NCBI RefSeq assembly: GCF_045679555.1
Contig: NC_092098.1
Coordinates: forward strand, 20,242,038 to 20,306,037
DNA length: 64,000 bases
Direction of reading: 5' to 3'
From: Salvelinus alpinus
Lineage: Eukaryota; Chordata; Actinopteri; Salmoniformes; Salmonidae
Shown: one piece after another, positions 1 to 17,879 of the stretch
Layout of the letters: each line of letters starts with the position of its first letter
Position numbering within the stretch: position 1 is the first letter of the stretch
Program-made: the position numbers and the translations under genes
Notes under the pieces: model-generated
What the model saw: only the letters and a program-made list of their open reading frames with translations
What the model was told of the DNA's origin: nothing
Databases searched by the model: none

Positions 1-214
1 AATGGTGAGCTAGCTAATCAATCAGTCAATAGTAGAACTACTGGTTCCGTGTCAGAGGAACCAGTTCCGGTGGCATGCATTGAAACGCATCGCCTTATCG
101 TGGCTTTCTTTTGCAAATGACTATAAATTAACTGACTTATTTCCTATAACTTGTCAATACTAAACATCATATAAAGGTGTGGGACATTCATTGTGTGACA
201 AGAAATAACTAGCA

Positions 215-1475
215 GGTCTATTTCACTTCAGCAACTAGAATTTGTCCATCCACAATTCAACTGTGGGAACATGGCGGTTTTCAACACCAGACAACAGAAA
301 AAGCTGGCTGCTACTATACGAGAGATTGTTTGTGTGGAAATTACCTCTGCACTCGACTTACAATTAAAACCTGTAAATGAATCATTGGCAGTGCTCACTG
401 CTGAAGTGGATACCTTTTCAACTAAAGTGAAAAGTCTGGAGAAGACAGCCAATGCGACAGAGGTACGACTCATGACCTGCAAAAAGTGCGAGCTAAGTTG
501 GAATGGATAATCAAACTCTTAAAAGAGAAAACGGAATCACTCAAAAATGTACGGGTCACTGGACTTGACACTGGTGTGGAAGCGGGCAACCCAACTTTCT
601 TCATGAGCAGTCTTTTCTATTAAGTGTTCGGGTAGGAGAAGCTGGGTCCCATGCTGCTGATAAACATTGCGCACGCACTGATAAACATTGCGCACGCACT
701 GATAAACTTTGCGCAAGCACTGATAAACATTGCGCACGCACTGAACATTCACAAAGGTTCATTTGGAAGGGATGTAAATACAGCACTAATTTTCCTTTTA
801 TAAAAAAAGGTACGGACTCCATTCAGTGTGCTCACTATTGCCCTCTAGCTTTGATAAACTGTTTTCCAAAAATTCTGTCGTCCTGTCTCAAAACTTACTT
901 ACCCAAATTGGTACATCCAGACAAAAGCCAGTTTGTTAAAAAACAAGATAACCTACATGCTTCATCAGAAACCAAATGCAGTTCTATCTCTCAACGCAAA
1001 AAAAAAACGTTTTATAGCATATGGGACTTGGCTCCAATTTCATTCATATGATTAAAATACTATATGCCAATTCCTCAGCCACAGCGATAACAGGCTATAC
1101 CTGCTCTGCTCTGTTCAGAATAAGTAGAAGTAGCAAGGAAGGTGACCCCATCTAACCTTTGCTATTTTTATTAACTGGGGTGGGAAACATGGTTTCCGGG
1201 TGAGGAGGGAATATGTGGGCTGGTGGATGGGGACTGATGGGGGGAATGGGTTGGGAGGGGGAGACTTTTTTGTTTATTTTCCTTGCATACAAAATATTAC
1301 AAAACTGTTGATACTGTTCTTTATCTTTATATTCATTTCTGATGTGTTTTTTTCTTCTTTCGAGTGTCATGATAACTGAATATATGAATATATCTGAATG
1401 AATATGACTTTGAATGCTATACCTGTACCTGTAACCCCCCCTTCTGAAAAAATGACAAACTAAATAAAAAGTTGG
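215..1475 (+). mobile_element. Degenerate L1-like LINE fragments
   Basis: This stretch holds broken pieces of an L1/Tx1-type LINE in sense orientation. At 271-510 a coiled-coil frame resembles fish L1 ORF1, and the next bases continue in another frame with the ORF1-like motif NVRVTGLDTGVEAGNP. From about 830 a frame carries PLALINCFPKILS and LPKLVHPDKSQFVK. These match the reverse-transcriptase segment usually read as Y-R-P-x-S-L-x-N-x-D-x-K-I followed by HPDQxGF. It ends in a T/G-rich 3' region and an A-rich tail near 1460-1470. Several frame changes make it a fossil. It lies in an intron of the myosin gene. Confidence 0.6.
659..742. repeat. 21-bp minisatellite, 4 copies
   Basis: Four tandem copies of a 21-base unit containing AACATTGCGCACGCACT. 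The third copy carries two substitutions. It sits inside the L1-like fossil and probably arose by local expansion. Confidence 0.85.
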
Positions 1476-1571
1476 TCACAGAAATATTTGGGGTATAACT
1501 GCAAGAAATAATTCACTGATTTCAACCACACACATACGGTCTGAATTATTTTATGTTCCTCTGCATCACAG

Positions 1572-7619
<6,048 letters not shown>

Positions 7620-7715
7620 TGACCTCGCTGTAATCCACAGAGAACCAATCATTCCACAGGATGATTTCCTGCTTTAGCCAATCAGATTATAGCCACACAG
7701 AAGTTATTTTTCTCC

Positions 7716-7721
7716 ATTAAA
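7716..7721 (+). terminator. Candidate myo1c polyadenylation signal
   Basis: ATTAAA about 100 bases after the myo1c stop codon. Weak evidence, by position and hexamer only. Confidence 0.35.
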
Positions 7722-8349
7722 TGTGAGACCACAGCCATACACTGCCTACTACAAGATAATTATTACTTTCTCCGTTAGCACAATTGAACTTATAAATCTT
7801 AATTTAGATAGTTATTGATTTAAATTACATATTATCATATATAAATGGATTCAGAGGTTTTGCCAGAATTCATAATACTTTGTTGTTTATTAACAAAACT
7901 CGTATTAAATGAAACAACACATTTTCAATCTTATGCTTCATCTTTATTTTGTAGTCCTTTACAATATATTTGCTCTTGTATGTAAAAAAAAAAAATATAT
8001 ATATATATTTAGATTTCCATAATAACAAAAATAAACACAATTTTACAAATAAATAAGTAATAAATAAGTAAATAAATAGGCAAAAAGGCATCTTTGGAAA
8101 GTACAGTGAAGAGAGGACTGTTGAGAAAGGGGATGTTGGGTAGTGTTTCTCAACACTCTCCCAGCTCTCAGCTGTTAGAGTCAGCGAGAGAGAGAAAGAA
8201 AAGAAGGAAACTCAGGGAGAAACCCAGAGTAGAGTACGGCTGTAAGACATACAGTAACACTATGCGTAAACCTGGTTTCAGTCTAACAAAGTCAACCGAG
8301 CATCTCACAACAATGAGAAATCATGATCTTAGGGAATAATAGAAATTAT

Positions 8350-8630
8350 AAACCGGGTAGTTTGGCTCCTGGATGCTGATTGGCGGAAAAGCCGTAGTAT
8401 ATCAGACAATATACCATAGGTATGACGCAAAACTACTTGTTTTCTGTTATAATTACGTTGGTAACCAGTTTATAATAGCAATAAGGCACCTCTGGGGTTT
8501 GTGGTATATGGGCAATATACCACAGCTAAGGGCTGTATCCAGGCACTCTGGGATGCGTCATGCCTAAGAACAGCCCTTATCCTTGGTATATAGGGCGATA
8601 TACTATACCCCCTCGGGCCTTACTGATTAA
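8350..8630. mobile_element. Salmonid MITE-like dispersed repeat
   Basis: Contains recurring palindromic blocks such as GTGGTATATGGGCAATATACCAC and its complement-like partner CCTTGGTATATAGGG, with AAGGGCTGTATCCAGGCACT between them. A partial inverted relative is at about 24985-25200. No coding capacity. The class is not certain. Confidence 0.6.
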
Positions 8631-9049
8631 TTGAACCCTTTCATTAATGCAGTTGAAATAACAACAGCAGGTATTGACATCACTTGGCAATATTGAGTCA
8701 CAGTACTGTATTTCTGTCATAGTAATACTGAATGAAATATATCATTATTATCACCTTATAATAACGCTGATTATTATCATCATAATGAATAATACTAATA
8801 TCATTATTATTGGTGTTATTAGCTGCCTTGTTACTGCTGAAATAAACTGTGTGCATTGACTACATAAAATACTGTTGTGTTATAATTCATAATACTGTAC
8901 TACAATTTGTAAATTCTCACATCCAACAATGTCCCTAGTCCACAAAATAAGTTAAAAGCCACTCTAACCACAACCCGTCACAGGCTAGTGCAGTACTAGT
9001 TTGCATTATGAATATGAATCCATGCATACCATGTCTATCTGCCCCTGGG
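8631..9049. other. Spacer between myo1c and cytokine
   Basis: AT-rich intergenic DNA with ATTATT runs near 8740-8820. No gene or repeat recognised. It probably includes the 3' UTR of the minus-strand cytokine gene, though I found no convincing polyadenylation signal. Confidence 0.5.
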
Positions 9050-10156
9050 CTAGGTACCTGGAGGACCTCTGTGTTTGGTCTTCAGGAGGATGAAGTCTCT
9101 GGCCAGCTTGGTGAGGTAGCGCTCCAGGTCCCTGAGGATGACGTAGCCCTCCAGGCGGCTGGTCCACAGGGACTTTGATGGGGCCTGGTGGCTGGAGGGA
9201 GGGCTCACTGCACGGGTCAGGGCTGGGGGAGAGGTGGGGCTCACATTGGAGCTGTTCACACATCTCAACTGTAAAGACCACAGAGAGGTTTATCAGACTG
9301 CGCTCATAACATTTCTCCACAGTGTATATACAGTAGCTACTGAGTAGCCATAGTGGGTAGCTACATTAACACCTAATATAGTGCGCAGAGAGAATAAGTA
9401 TACACTTCGTTCATGTATATGGCGCACATTGTCTGTACCTGAAAGTTGACTTTTGTCATGAGATCCCGCAGGTCTGTCAGAATGTGCTGTATTCTCTCAG
9501 GTATGCTGGGTTTAGGCTTGCCCCTGCTCCCCATCCTGTGGGCTGCCCCCTGTCCAACCTCCTCCCTCTCCATCTCCCTTCTCTTCATGTCCAGGTGAGC
9601 CCAGAAGGTGTGCAGGTCTAGAGAGGCAGCACTCAGACGCTCCCAGTCCTGTACAGGCCAGATCATAACATTATTCACAATATCACAATCTCCTATTCTA
9701 TGGTACATTTTTAAAGCATTAAACCACAGCAGGTTAACAGGTGGTACAAGTCACAAACAAACCTTCATCTGAAGCCAGTGGTAGAAGTCTGTGGAGAGGG
9801 AGGGTAGGGTCTGCCACTCCAGACTTCTGTCCTCAAACTGCTTGTTATCCAACTGCTCCTCCTTCTGGCAAGACAAATGAAGGTACATTATGATAACAGC
9901 CTGTAGCAGGGGAGGATAGCTGTTATCTCTGGGCATACAGAAGCGCTAGCAGACTAGCCACCAGTAATAGAGGCTAGCAGAGGAGTCAACTCACATATCT
10001 CCTGAGCAGCTGCTGTACCCGAGTGTGGGTGCATCTGATGGATTTGAGGGAGTATGAGTAGGACTTGAGTAGGCCTGGAGGGGATGCACAACATGGGTAC
10101 ACACAGCTCAGGGTAAGGAAAAACTGGAGAAACAGAACCTGCCACCAAACAGACAT
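9050..10156 (-). CDS. IL-6-family four-helix cytokine (M17/CLCF1/LIF-like)
   Basis: Secreted cytokine expected to signal through gp130-type receptors. Exons on the minus strand: 10156-9995, 9864-9763, 9648-9439 and 9268-9050. They give 54+34+70+72 = 230 residues, all phase 0, matching the phase-0 exon pattern of this family. The start ATG directly follows a splice acceptor, and residues 1-24 (MSVWWQVLFLQFFLTLSCVY..) look like a signal peptide. Helix A is near SYSYSLKSIRCTHTRVQQLL. The last helix, YVILRDLERYLTKLARDFIL followed by LKTKH, resembles the CLCF1/CNTF helix D pattern of leucines, a tryptophan/tyrosine-rich stretch and RDF. The middle exon is rich in basic residues. The family call rests on overall shape and the last helix; the exact orthologue (M17, LIF, CLCF1 or CNTF) is unresolved. 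It converges tail to tail with myo1c. Confidence 0.72.
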
Positions 10157-10420
10157 CTGGAAGAGACAGGGACAGGATGAGTGATTGCTAAATTGCAAAA
10201 TCATGTCAACATTTGTCAATGAATGAAAGTCGGCATGCAGAACAAATATAGCCAGCCTTATCTGAATCAATTCTCAATACATGTTGGTAACTTGTGGAAC
10301 TCTCTTATATGTAATACTTAACAACCACAATACAAATGTTAGAACCATGACAATTTAGCACCAGCCTTCAATCGAAAACTGGAGAATTTACCAAGCTCCA
10401 TATTCCTGACTTTCTAACCG

Positions 10421-10597
10421 GGGCTCTATTTAATCCATATCGCTGAAGTTTCAGTGTGATTGAAATTTAAAGGCAATGTTCCCGAGTTAGCAGACTGCAT
10501 TCACGGTAAAAGCTGCATATTTCGGCTCAATTGGAAATTGCTTTTACATTTCTATTGCATAATCTGTCATGCTTCAACTATACAGATTGACTAGAGC
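10421..10597. mobile_element. MITE with GGGCTCTATTxAAT ends
   Basis: About 177 bases. The left end GGGCTCTATTTAATCCATAT is matched by the inverted right end ATACAGATTGACTAGAGC. A relative of the same family is at 47310-47466. It lies in intron 1 of the cytokine gene. Confidence 0.65.
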
Positions 10598-10754
10598 AGC
10601 TAGTATCATTATCTCATCACACTAACACAGACTTCTTAGTATCTAAACCAGCCCTATAGAGATAAAGGAGTTTACCACCGGTGGTCCAGCTATGGAACAT
10701 CTGTACTGCTCAACACTAGCTAGAGTGAGATGGACAGAGACAGAGTAGACTTAC

Positions 10755-10815
10755 CTTGTAGAGATAGCAATCTGTGATTGACACATCCTAGCTGCATCCT
10801 TTGATATTTATATAT
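10755..10815 (-). promoter_or_regulatory. Putative promoter and untranslated exon 1 of the cytokine
   Basis: Reading the minus strand, a TATA-like ATATATAAAT lies around 10803-10815. It is followed about 30-50 bases later by a short stretch ending CTCTACAAG at 10755 with a GTAAGT donor. The next acceptor is immediately before the cytokine ATG at 10156. This is inference from sequence signals only. Confidence 0.5.
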
Positions 10816-11119
10816 GTCTTCAGTTTCTGTTGTGGTCTGGAGTTTTTCTCAGCAGCTCGTGTAGCGGTTTCAGCAATATGATTCATTTAACCTGCCCAAT
10901 TGCCTAAGTGTAGAGGTTAGTAAGCACATAATTACATTTTTCATTTTTCGCTATCATTTTGAGGTGAATAGGGCCTAATATGATGATTGTTCATTGTTGT
11001 AGAATTACTCAATGTTATCATATTTTTATCAAACTCAAACTGTTCTGTAACTTTTTACAGTGTAAATGCAATCTAGACAAATTAGTCATTATATATGATA
11101 TTCTGCTGAGTTTAGTAGA

Positions 11120-11430
11120 CATTTAACATTTTAGTAATTCAACAGATTCTCCTATCCAGAGCGACTCAAGGACATGTGAACAGATTTTTCACCTAGTCGG
11201 CTCGGTGATTTGAACCAGCGACGTTTTGCTTACTGGTCCAACGTTCCTAACAGCTAGGATACCTGCCCTTCATCAGTTACTGGTCCAACGTTCCTAACAG
11301 CTAGGCTACCTGCCCTTCATCAGTTACTGGTCCAACGTTCCTAACAGCTAGGCTACCTGCCCTTCATCAGTTACTGGTCCAACGTTCCTAACAGCTAGGC
11401 TACCTGCCCTTCATCAGTTACTGGGATTCA
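11120..11430 (-). mobile_element. tRNA-derived SINE with internal 47-bp tandem expansion
   Basis: Minus-strand SINE. On the plus strand it starts with the L2-type tail (CTCCTATCCAGAGCGACT) and ends with the tRNA-like head (GGCTACCTGCCCT). The head segment TACTGGTCCAACGTTCCTAACAGC is repeated with a 47-base period beginning at about 11231, 11278, 11325 and 11372. The expansion is unusual for a SINE. Confidence 0.75.
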
Positions 11431-11576
11431 AAAATCTATAATCACTCCTTTATACTTTACATTAGTAGCGTGTGAAATTATTTTCTAACGGGTTTCTATT
11501 GTAGTATAAACTCAAAATTAATAGTTAACAGTTTATTTACAAATCCCTTCATACTTACAAACCTCTTTATAATAGT

Positions 11577-11585
11577 ATGTATGTA

Positions 11586-11646
<61 letters not shown>

Positions 11647-11680
11647 GTGTATATGTGTATGTATGTATGTATGTACTATT
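11577..11680. repeat. (TG)n / (GTAT)n compound microsatellite
   Basis: GTAT units, a TG run, then mixed TATATGTG and GTAT units. Confidence 0.93.
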
Positions 11681-12889
11681 ATACCTTAATTTATATGGAT
11701 GCTATAGAAGAAGATTATGAAACAACATTATTATCTCAATTACAGTATTTTGTTACAGAAATAGAGAACTTACCACTGCCTAAAATAGTCCCGGAAATGA
11801 AAATCCCTTTGCGCAATCTTTTTGGTTGTTTCTTTTCTCTACTCTCATCGACGACACTTTGTGTTGTTGTGGCGTGCTCTATGGGGAAGCACCCCAATGT
11901 CTTAACTGTATAATCAAAACCACACTATCCTTGTGACATTTTTAAATAAGTGGGTGGTTTGTACAAGCTGAGATACTACACACTTTCTATATTCATTTTT
12001 ATTCCTTCAGGTTCTCTTTTTTTCCAAAGTGACTTATATTCAATAACACTTTGATGTATACTGCACAACCCACCTAGGTGGATGTATAGTATGAAAAGCA
12101 TTTCCCATACAATGCACACTAGAAAAACTCAAAATTTAATTATTAGTAGTTTTGAAAGTAAGTAATTGTGAAAGCACTGTTCTCATGCAGGATACAGTAA
12201 GTCACTACTTTGAGACTGACAGCACAGTTAATCAAATGGTACACATGGCAAGTAACAGCAGTGTACGCTAGCCTACTGCACAAGTCATATCGAAGTCTGC
12301 CTGGCATAGTCAAATCAATGTGTAGAAAGCAGAATTTTTGCTTCTGCTTTCTCAACATTGATTTGCACAAATTGAATCATTGGATTCATAAATTGAACTT
12401 GCATATCATGATTTGAATGAATATTGCATTTAGTTTGACATATATTGAATATATATTTAATATTTAAATAAAAAATGCATATATTCAGTTTCAATATGGT
12501 AGACATTGCATTCATTGTCTGTGTATCAAGTTTACAATCTATCATTTGAAGTTTACCAAAGTTTCATATATTCAACTCCTCAGATGCATTTAGATTGGTT
12601 TTGAATCTGAATTTCGAGAACTGAATTTGAAAACATAGAGACAACATCCTGGTACTTTGCCAGCCAGGAATGGTAGAAGAGAACAGATACAATCAACCCC
12701 TCTCGAAATGAGTGGTTTCTAGAGGTTAGTGCCATCTTGAGATTGCATTGCGTCACCTCTGTGTGTTATACACAGTCTGACTGAGTAATAGTTGTCTCTC
12801 TTCCCTTTCTCTTCTTTCTCGATAGAGAGAGAAAGAGAGAGAAAGAATTAACAGGAAAAACTACAAAGCAATGATCTTTCAGAAAAAGT
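11681..12889. other. Gene-free spacer
   Basis: AT-rich DNA without a recognisable gene. It contains the hairpin described at 12311-12365 and a GA-rich tract near 12820-12850. Confidence 0.5.
12311..12365. other. 24-bp near-perfect hairpin
   Basis: Left arm 12311-12334 pairs with right arm 12342-12365: 11 bp, a 2-base mismatch, then 11 bp, around a 7-base loop TTTTTGC. The size and shape resemble a short miRNA-type precursor or a tiny palindromic element. Nothing shows that it is transcribed. Confidence 0.7.
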
Positions 12890-13990
12890 CCAGATCTCAG
12901 AAAAGTAGATAATTTCACCCTAGGAGAAACAACCCTGAAACACCACCAGCTATGCTTACCTTGGTCTGACTAGAAGATGATCTGGCCAGTTTGACATGGC
13001 CATAAAGTCTCTAACAAATAAAGCACTCAGAGTATATTTTGCAATTAGAAAGACCCTATATAAATTTAACCCACCAATTAGAATTTGGGTTAAATTATTT
13101 GATTTATTATTTGTCATAACTCCAATCCTTCTATATGGCAGAGAAATTTGGGCCCCCCTTTACAATTTAAAATATACATCATGGGATAAATGCCCCACCA
13201 AAGTTTTACACCTGGAATTTTGTCAAAATATTCTAGGTGTGCCCAGAAATGCCCCAAACCTAGCCTGTAGTGCAGATCTTGGGAGATTCCCCCTGGCATT
13301 CCAAATTGAGAAAAGAGACACAAAATTCTGGACTCACCTAACACACTGTGATCCAGAATATTAGAATTACAAGGCTTTTTTATGCAAACACCGTAACCAG
13401 AGTGACCCTTCAGACTAGCAAAAGCACCAACTAAATTCAACCATTCAACCACAAATAACAACATTAGATCGAATAGAAATCTCAATTTAATCACAAACTT
13501 CAATGTTACCAAATTCTAAATAGAGATATCAAATTTTCACAACACTTTGTCAAGATCAAAGAATTCAAAGAAAGACATTAGCAATGTACAGACTCAGTGA
13601 CCATAGCCTGGACATAGAGACAGGACGCCATAGAAAAACATGAAAGGTTATAGAAGAAAGACTATGCAAGCACTGTGGGTCGGGTGATGTAGAAAATGAG
13701 CAGCATTTCCTACTCCACTGCTTCTAATATCACTCAATCAGAAGTATTTATCTCCTGAAATTTAAAGAAAGAATTGCAGGTTTTCTTGAACTGCCTGTTG
13801 AGGAGAAAATCTGCGTTTCGTTAGGAGAAAACGTAGAGAAAGTAGATCTTGCAGCAGATTTTGTCCTGGCCTGTCATAATATATGAGAGACAATAGCTCC
13901 CACCATGTCATACACATTAGCCCTCGTAGATTTACTTTCTCAATTGTTGCTGTTGTTTTCTTTCTGTGTATATTTGTCCATGTATAATTG
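12890..13990 (+). mobile_element. Degenerate L1/Tx1-like LINE, ORF2 3' part
   Basis: Sense-strand remains of the C-terminal part of LINE ORF2. Visible pieces are YLGL, FDMAIKSLTNKALRVYFAIR, ILLYGREIWAP, HLEFCQNILGVPRNAPNLAC and ELGRFPL-like ADLGRFPLAF. Further on comes the zinc-knuckle-like CKHCGSGDVENEQHFLLHC near 13665-13720. Several stops and frame changes are present. It is 5' truncated. Confidence 0.75.
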
Positions 13991-14087
13991 CTTTGGCAAC
14001 AGTGACAACCACCCATTCATGAGAGAGAGAGAGGCCTGCTTCCGTATCCAGAAAATGACTCAGCTCTCTCTCTCTGGAACCGCCTTA

Positions 14088-14765
14088 TACGTGACATGGT
14101 CAAAGGTATGTGGACACCCATTACAATGAGTGGATTCGGCTATTTCAGTCACACCCGAGCTCAGTGACTTTCAATGTGGCATCGTCATAGGATGCCACCT
14201 TTCCAACAAGTCAGTTCGGGAACTTTCTGCCCTGCTTGAGCTGCCCCGGCAACTGTAAGTGCTGCTATTGTGAAGTGGAAATGTCTAGGAGCAGCAATGG
14301 CTCAGCCACGAAGTAATAGGCCACACAAGCTCACAAAACGGGACCGCCGAGTGCTGAAGCTTATAGCGGGTTAAAATGGTCTGTCCTCGGTTGCAACACT
14401 GTTCATAGCTTCATGAAATGCCAAGCGTCAGCTGGAGCGGTGTAAAGCTCGCCGCCATTGGACTCCGGAGCAGTGGAAACGCTTTCTCTGGAGTGATTTA
14501 ATCTAGCTTCATCATCCGGCAACCCGACGGTCTGAATGCGAGTCAGGCCTAATCGCCCAACATCAGTACCTGACCTCGCTAATGCTCTTGTGGCTGAATG
14601 GAAGCAAGTTCACGCAGCAATGTTCCAACATCTAGTGGAAAGCTTTACCAGAGAGTGGAGGCTGTTATAGCAGCAAAGGGAGGACCAAGTCCATATTAAT
14701 GCCCATGATTTTGGAATGAGATGTTCAACAAGTAGGTGTCCACATACTTTTAGCCATGTAATGTA
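14088..14765. mobile_element. Tc1-like non-autonomous element, about 680 bp
   Basis: Inverted ends: TACGTGACATGGTCAAAGGT with ATGTGGACACC on the left, and GGTGTCCACATACTTTTAGC with CATGTAATGTA on the right. The interior retains scraps related to Tc1-type transposase but no open frame. Confidence 0.8.
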
Positions 14766-17756
14766 TTTTCAGAGCATTTGGATAATGACTTTTCACTAGT
14801 TTTAATTTTTCAAATTGTGAATGACTGAACAGTTATTTTGGGGGGGCGGGTTTAGAGAGGGGGGGGGGCAGAGGGCGAGTGATGATGAGAGAAAGAGCTT
14901 AGTCATTTTCTTGATTGCGGAAGCATGCCATTTCATCACAGTTGTGCAGAGAGTGGAAGGTGGTTACTGGTTGGCATATTCACCATTATTTCACCATGAC
15001 AGAAATAGCAGAGAGAGGAGTTTCTGTGCTGCCGATCTCCTGGTGATGCCCCAGAATTAACCGCCTGGAGGGGGGCAGCCCTGGGAATGTCTCAGAACTT
15101 CATCGTCACTATTTTTACCATAATTACCACCACCATCATGACCATCATGACTATCCATCCCACTTTCTGTTATTAAGAGCCATAGTAGAGATGAAATGGC
15201 ACTCTGCCATTACCCTAAGGCCCATGGTCATAAATCACCATAATCAAACGAGAGATATACATTTACTATTGAGATTTTGGAATAGGAAAATAAACAGAAG
15301 CTGCTTAATCGACTTAGGGATCAGTCAAAATCAGCCAAGTAGTTTTGTACACAGCCTTGGTACTATCTGAGTGTGTATCTGTGTAGTTACTGTTTATGCC
15401 CAACTGGCACATGCACACAGGTCAGGTTCAGACCTGGAGAGAGGAAGTGGGCAGTGAACTACAGGTCAGTGGTCTGGACAACAGTCCTGATGGACAGATA
15501 CAGTACCTACTTCCTATTTTCGTGAGCAGAGAACTCTAACAGGGATGTGGTCTCGGGAGTATGTTGGTATATGTTTGTGTGTGTTGTGGGGGAGAAGCTC
15601 TATATGCATCACATACTGTACATACTACCCCTTTCAAATCATGACTCTCCAGAAGGGCTTCCCTCACTCTGGTGACTTCCCCCTCTGCTCTCACAGTTAG
15701 GAGGAACACTGACAGATTCCCCATCTCTTGGTCACTTTTTAGTTTCAGTACTTTTTTTCAGTACATTTACATTTTTTTCATTACCTTTCCTTCCCAATTT
15801 TAGCAATCAAGAGGGTACTCACGATACCACGGAACACTGAAACTTTTGCTCTGCTCTGCTCTATTGCAGTGTGTGGACAGTACCTGACCACAGCAATCCA
15901 TTTCCTTAAATCTCGGAAAAAGAGCGCCACCATGTGGTGGTCTCCGAAAGAGGTGCCGGTTTAGATCCCGTGACTGTCTCGGCGTCACGGTTTACATATA
16001 TAGATCTACACGTGTGCGTGTTCGTGGGTGGAGTCTGTTTTTAAGGGTTGCGGACTCTTTTCGTTGCATTCCACCCAAAGAGGAAATCCGCCTTGTTTAG
16101 TGTAATACCACACGGCGCTTGGGGAGACTACCAAGCAAGCAGGGCTGAGTCTTTTTGACTCTAGTTAGCGATGACATTTGAACTTTAGGCTGAGGTCAGG
16201 GTTTGGAAGCCTACCTCAGCTATAAGAAGTCCCAAAGTTAATCTCTAAAGGCTAGAGAGAGAGTTTGAGAGAGGGTTCTGAGAAGTACTCATGGCCAATT
16301 GTAAGGGTTTTCTACAATCTCAATCTCCCACTGTACATCGATACTCTGCCATATTATTTGGAATAGAGAAGCCCTAAAGACCATAACAAGCATAAACTGT
16401 CCACATTCATTTGGATACTCATTTTGATCCCTCTCCGGGGGCTTTGTAACAGTGAGAAATGTATTGGGAAAACGTTTAGTACAAATCATTGTGGAGTTTC
16501 TGTCAGTTGTTCTTCCAGTTGAGGGTCCAAATGCTGAAGAACAGTTGAGTGTAAGTCTAAATCCATTGGGGGGAGTGCTGGAACCATTTCAGTCTGATTG
16601 CATACCCGAGCCGAGATGCACTAAGATAAACTCGTCCGAGAGATTACTTATTATTTGGACATGATCCATTCTCTCTATATGCCAGGGGCGACTGAATTTT
16701 TGATTGGCAGTACTGTCTGATATTTATCCTGTATAAACGTTGTACATGTACACATACTACTAACTATAACAGTATTTGTATTCCATCTATTACAATGTAT
16801 CCAGAATTGAATCCAGAGTCATGTCAGATCATTGATTAAAGACCACTCAACACGCTGTGTTACCTGAGCTGTGGAGCAGTGAAATGTGCTGTACGTAAAA
16901 ATTAGATCTCGCCATTTTACCCACTTTTTCAACAAATCCTTTTAAGTTGAAGATTTAGTCGAATGTAACCCCTTCAGCGATGTGACCATAATCATCCTCT
17001 CAAAGGAAAAACAAATATCTTGTCTTAAATTGTTTAATATTGTTTGCTGTAGGGAAACAGAGGACAGACAGCAGGACGACAGAGGGCCGACCTCATTTGA
17101 ACAGAGCCTTTAGTGTTTGGATTGGACGCCCCCCTAAGTTCTTCAGAGGGGGGCTGGATCTTTCACGGCCATAGAGACAGAAACTGCACAGTAAGCACTA
17201 TTAATATAAGGGCATGAAAAGGTTGTTATCAATAAACATCACATTGGTAAGGTTTTAGAAGAACAAAGGGTATGTATTTTACACAGTTACACAGTTCTAT
17301 TTTGAAAAGTGCACCATGTTCTATGATACCACACAATTTATTGTTGAAAGGACATCAAAATACATTTATGAGCAAGCAGTAAGCATTATTATAAATTGGT
17401 CTTTGTTGAACATGGCTTTCATTATGAGCTGAATATTGGCTCATGGCTTACAAACTAACTGGGTTGACTGTACCCAAGGAATCATAGCATAGGTTCTATA
17501 GCACTAGATGCTGACAGGACAGTGGATACACAAGGACAGAACAGGAGACACAATGAAAAAGCAGACCATTGCTCCACAGTGACTCCATGTGGCTTGTCCT
17601 TAAGTCCTTGTTTATGCAGATGTTGTTTGTCAGGGTCCAGGTGGAAGAGTCAGCCAGTTTAAACCACCCCCGTCTCTTTCCACAACATCCTTCCATTGAG
17701 ACAGACACTATGGGGGTTGGACCCATGGAGGTGTTCTGTTTAATCCTGTGGTTAGA
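14766..17756. other. Gene-free spacer upstream of ependymin
   Basis: About 3 kb with short open frames only. None has recognisable protein character or splice context. A G-rich run lies near 14840-14870. 15790-16290 is moderately GC-rich and unassigned. The stretch just left of epd may hold its control elements, but I recognise none beyond the TATA-like box. Confidence 0.45.
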
Positions 17757-17760
17757 CCCG

Positions 17761-17768
17761 ATAAAAAG
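17761..17768 (+). promoter_or_regulatory. Candidate TATA box of ependymin
   Basis: ATAAAAAG about 120 bases before the epd ATG, a plausible spacing for a TATA box plus a short 5' UTR. Confidence 0.4.
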
Positions 17769-17879
17769 GACCAGTGTGTCCATCCATCCTGTCACAGTAC
17801 CTGGAACCACTTGGAGTTGTGATCATCCTTTCTGAGTTGTGCAGTTTGAGTGTTAACCTCAGTCTCCCTCCAAGAGAAG

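Noticed and set aside
15790-16290. Possible solo terminal repeat or promoter block
   Set aside because: GC-richer patch with TATATA, but no terminal TG/CA pair, primer site or target duplication could be identified; left as spacer.
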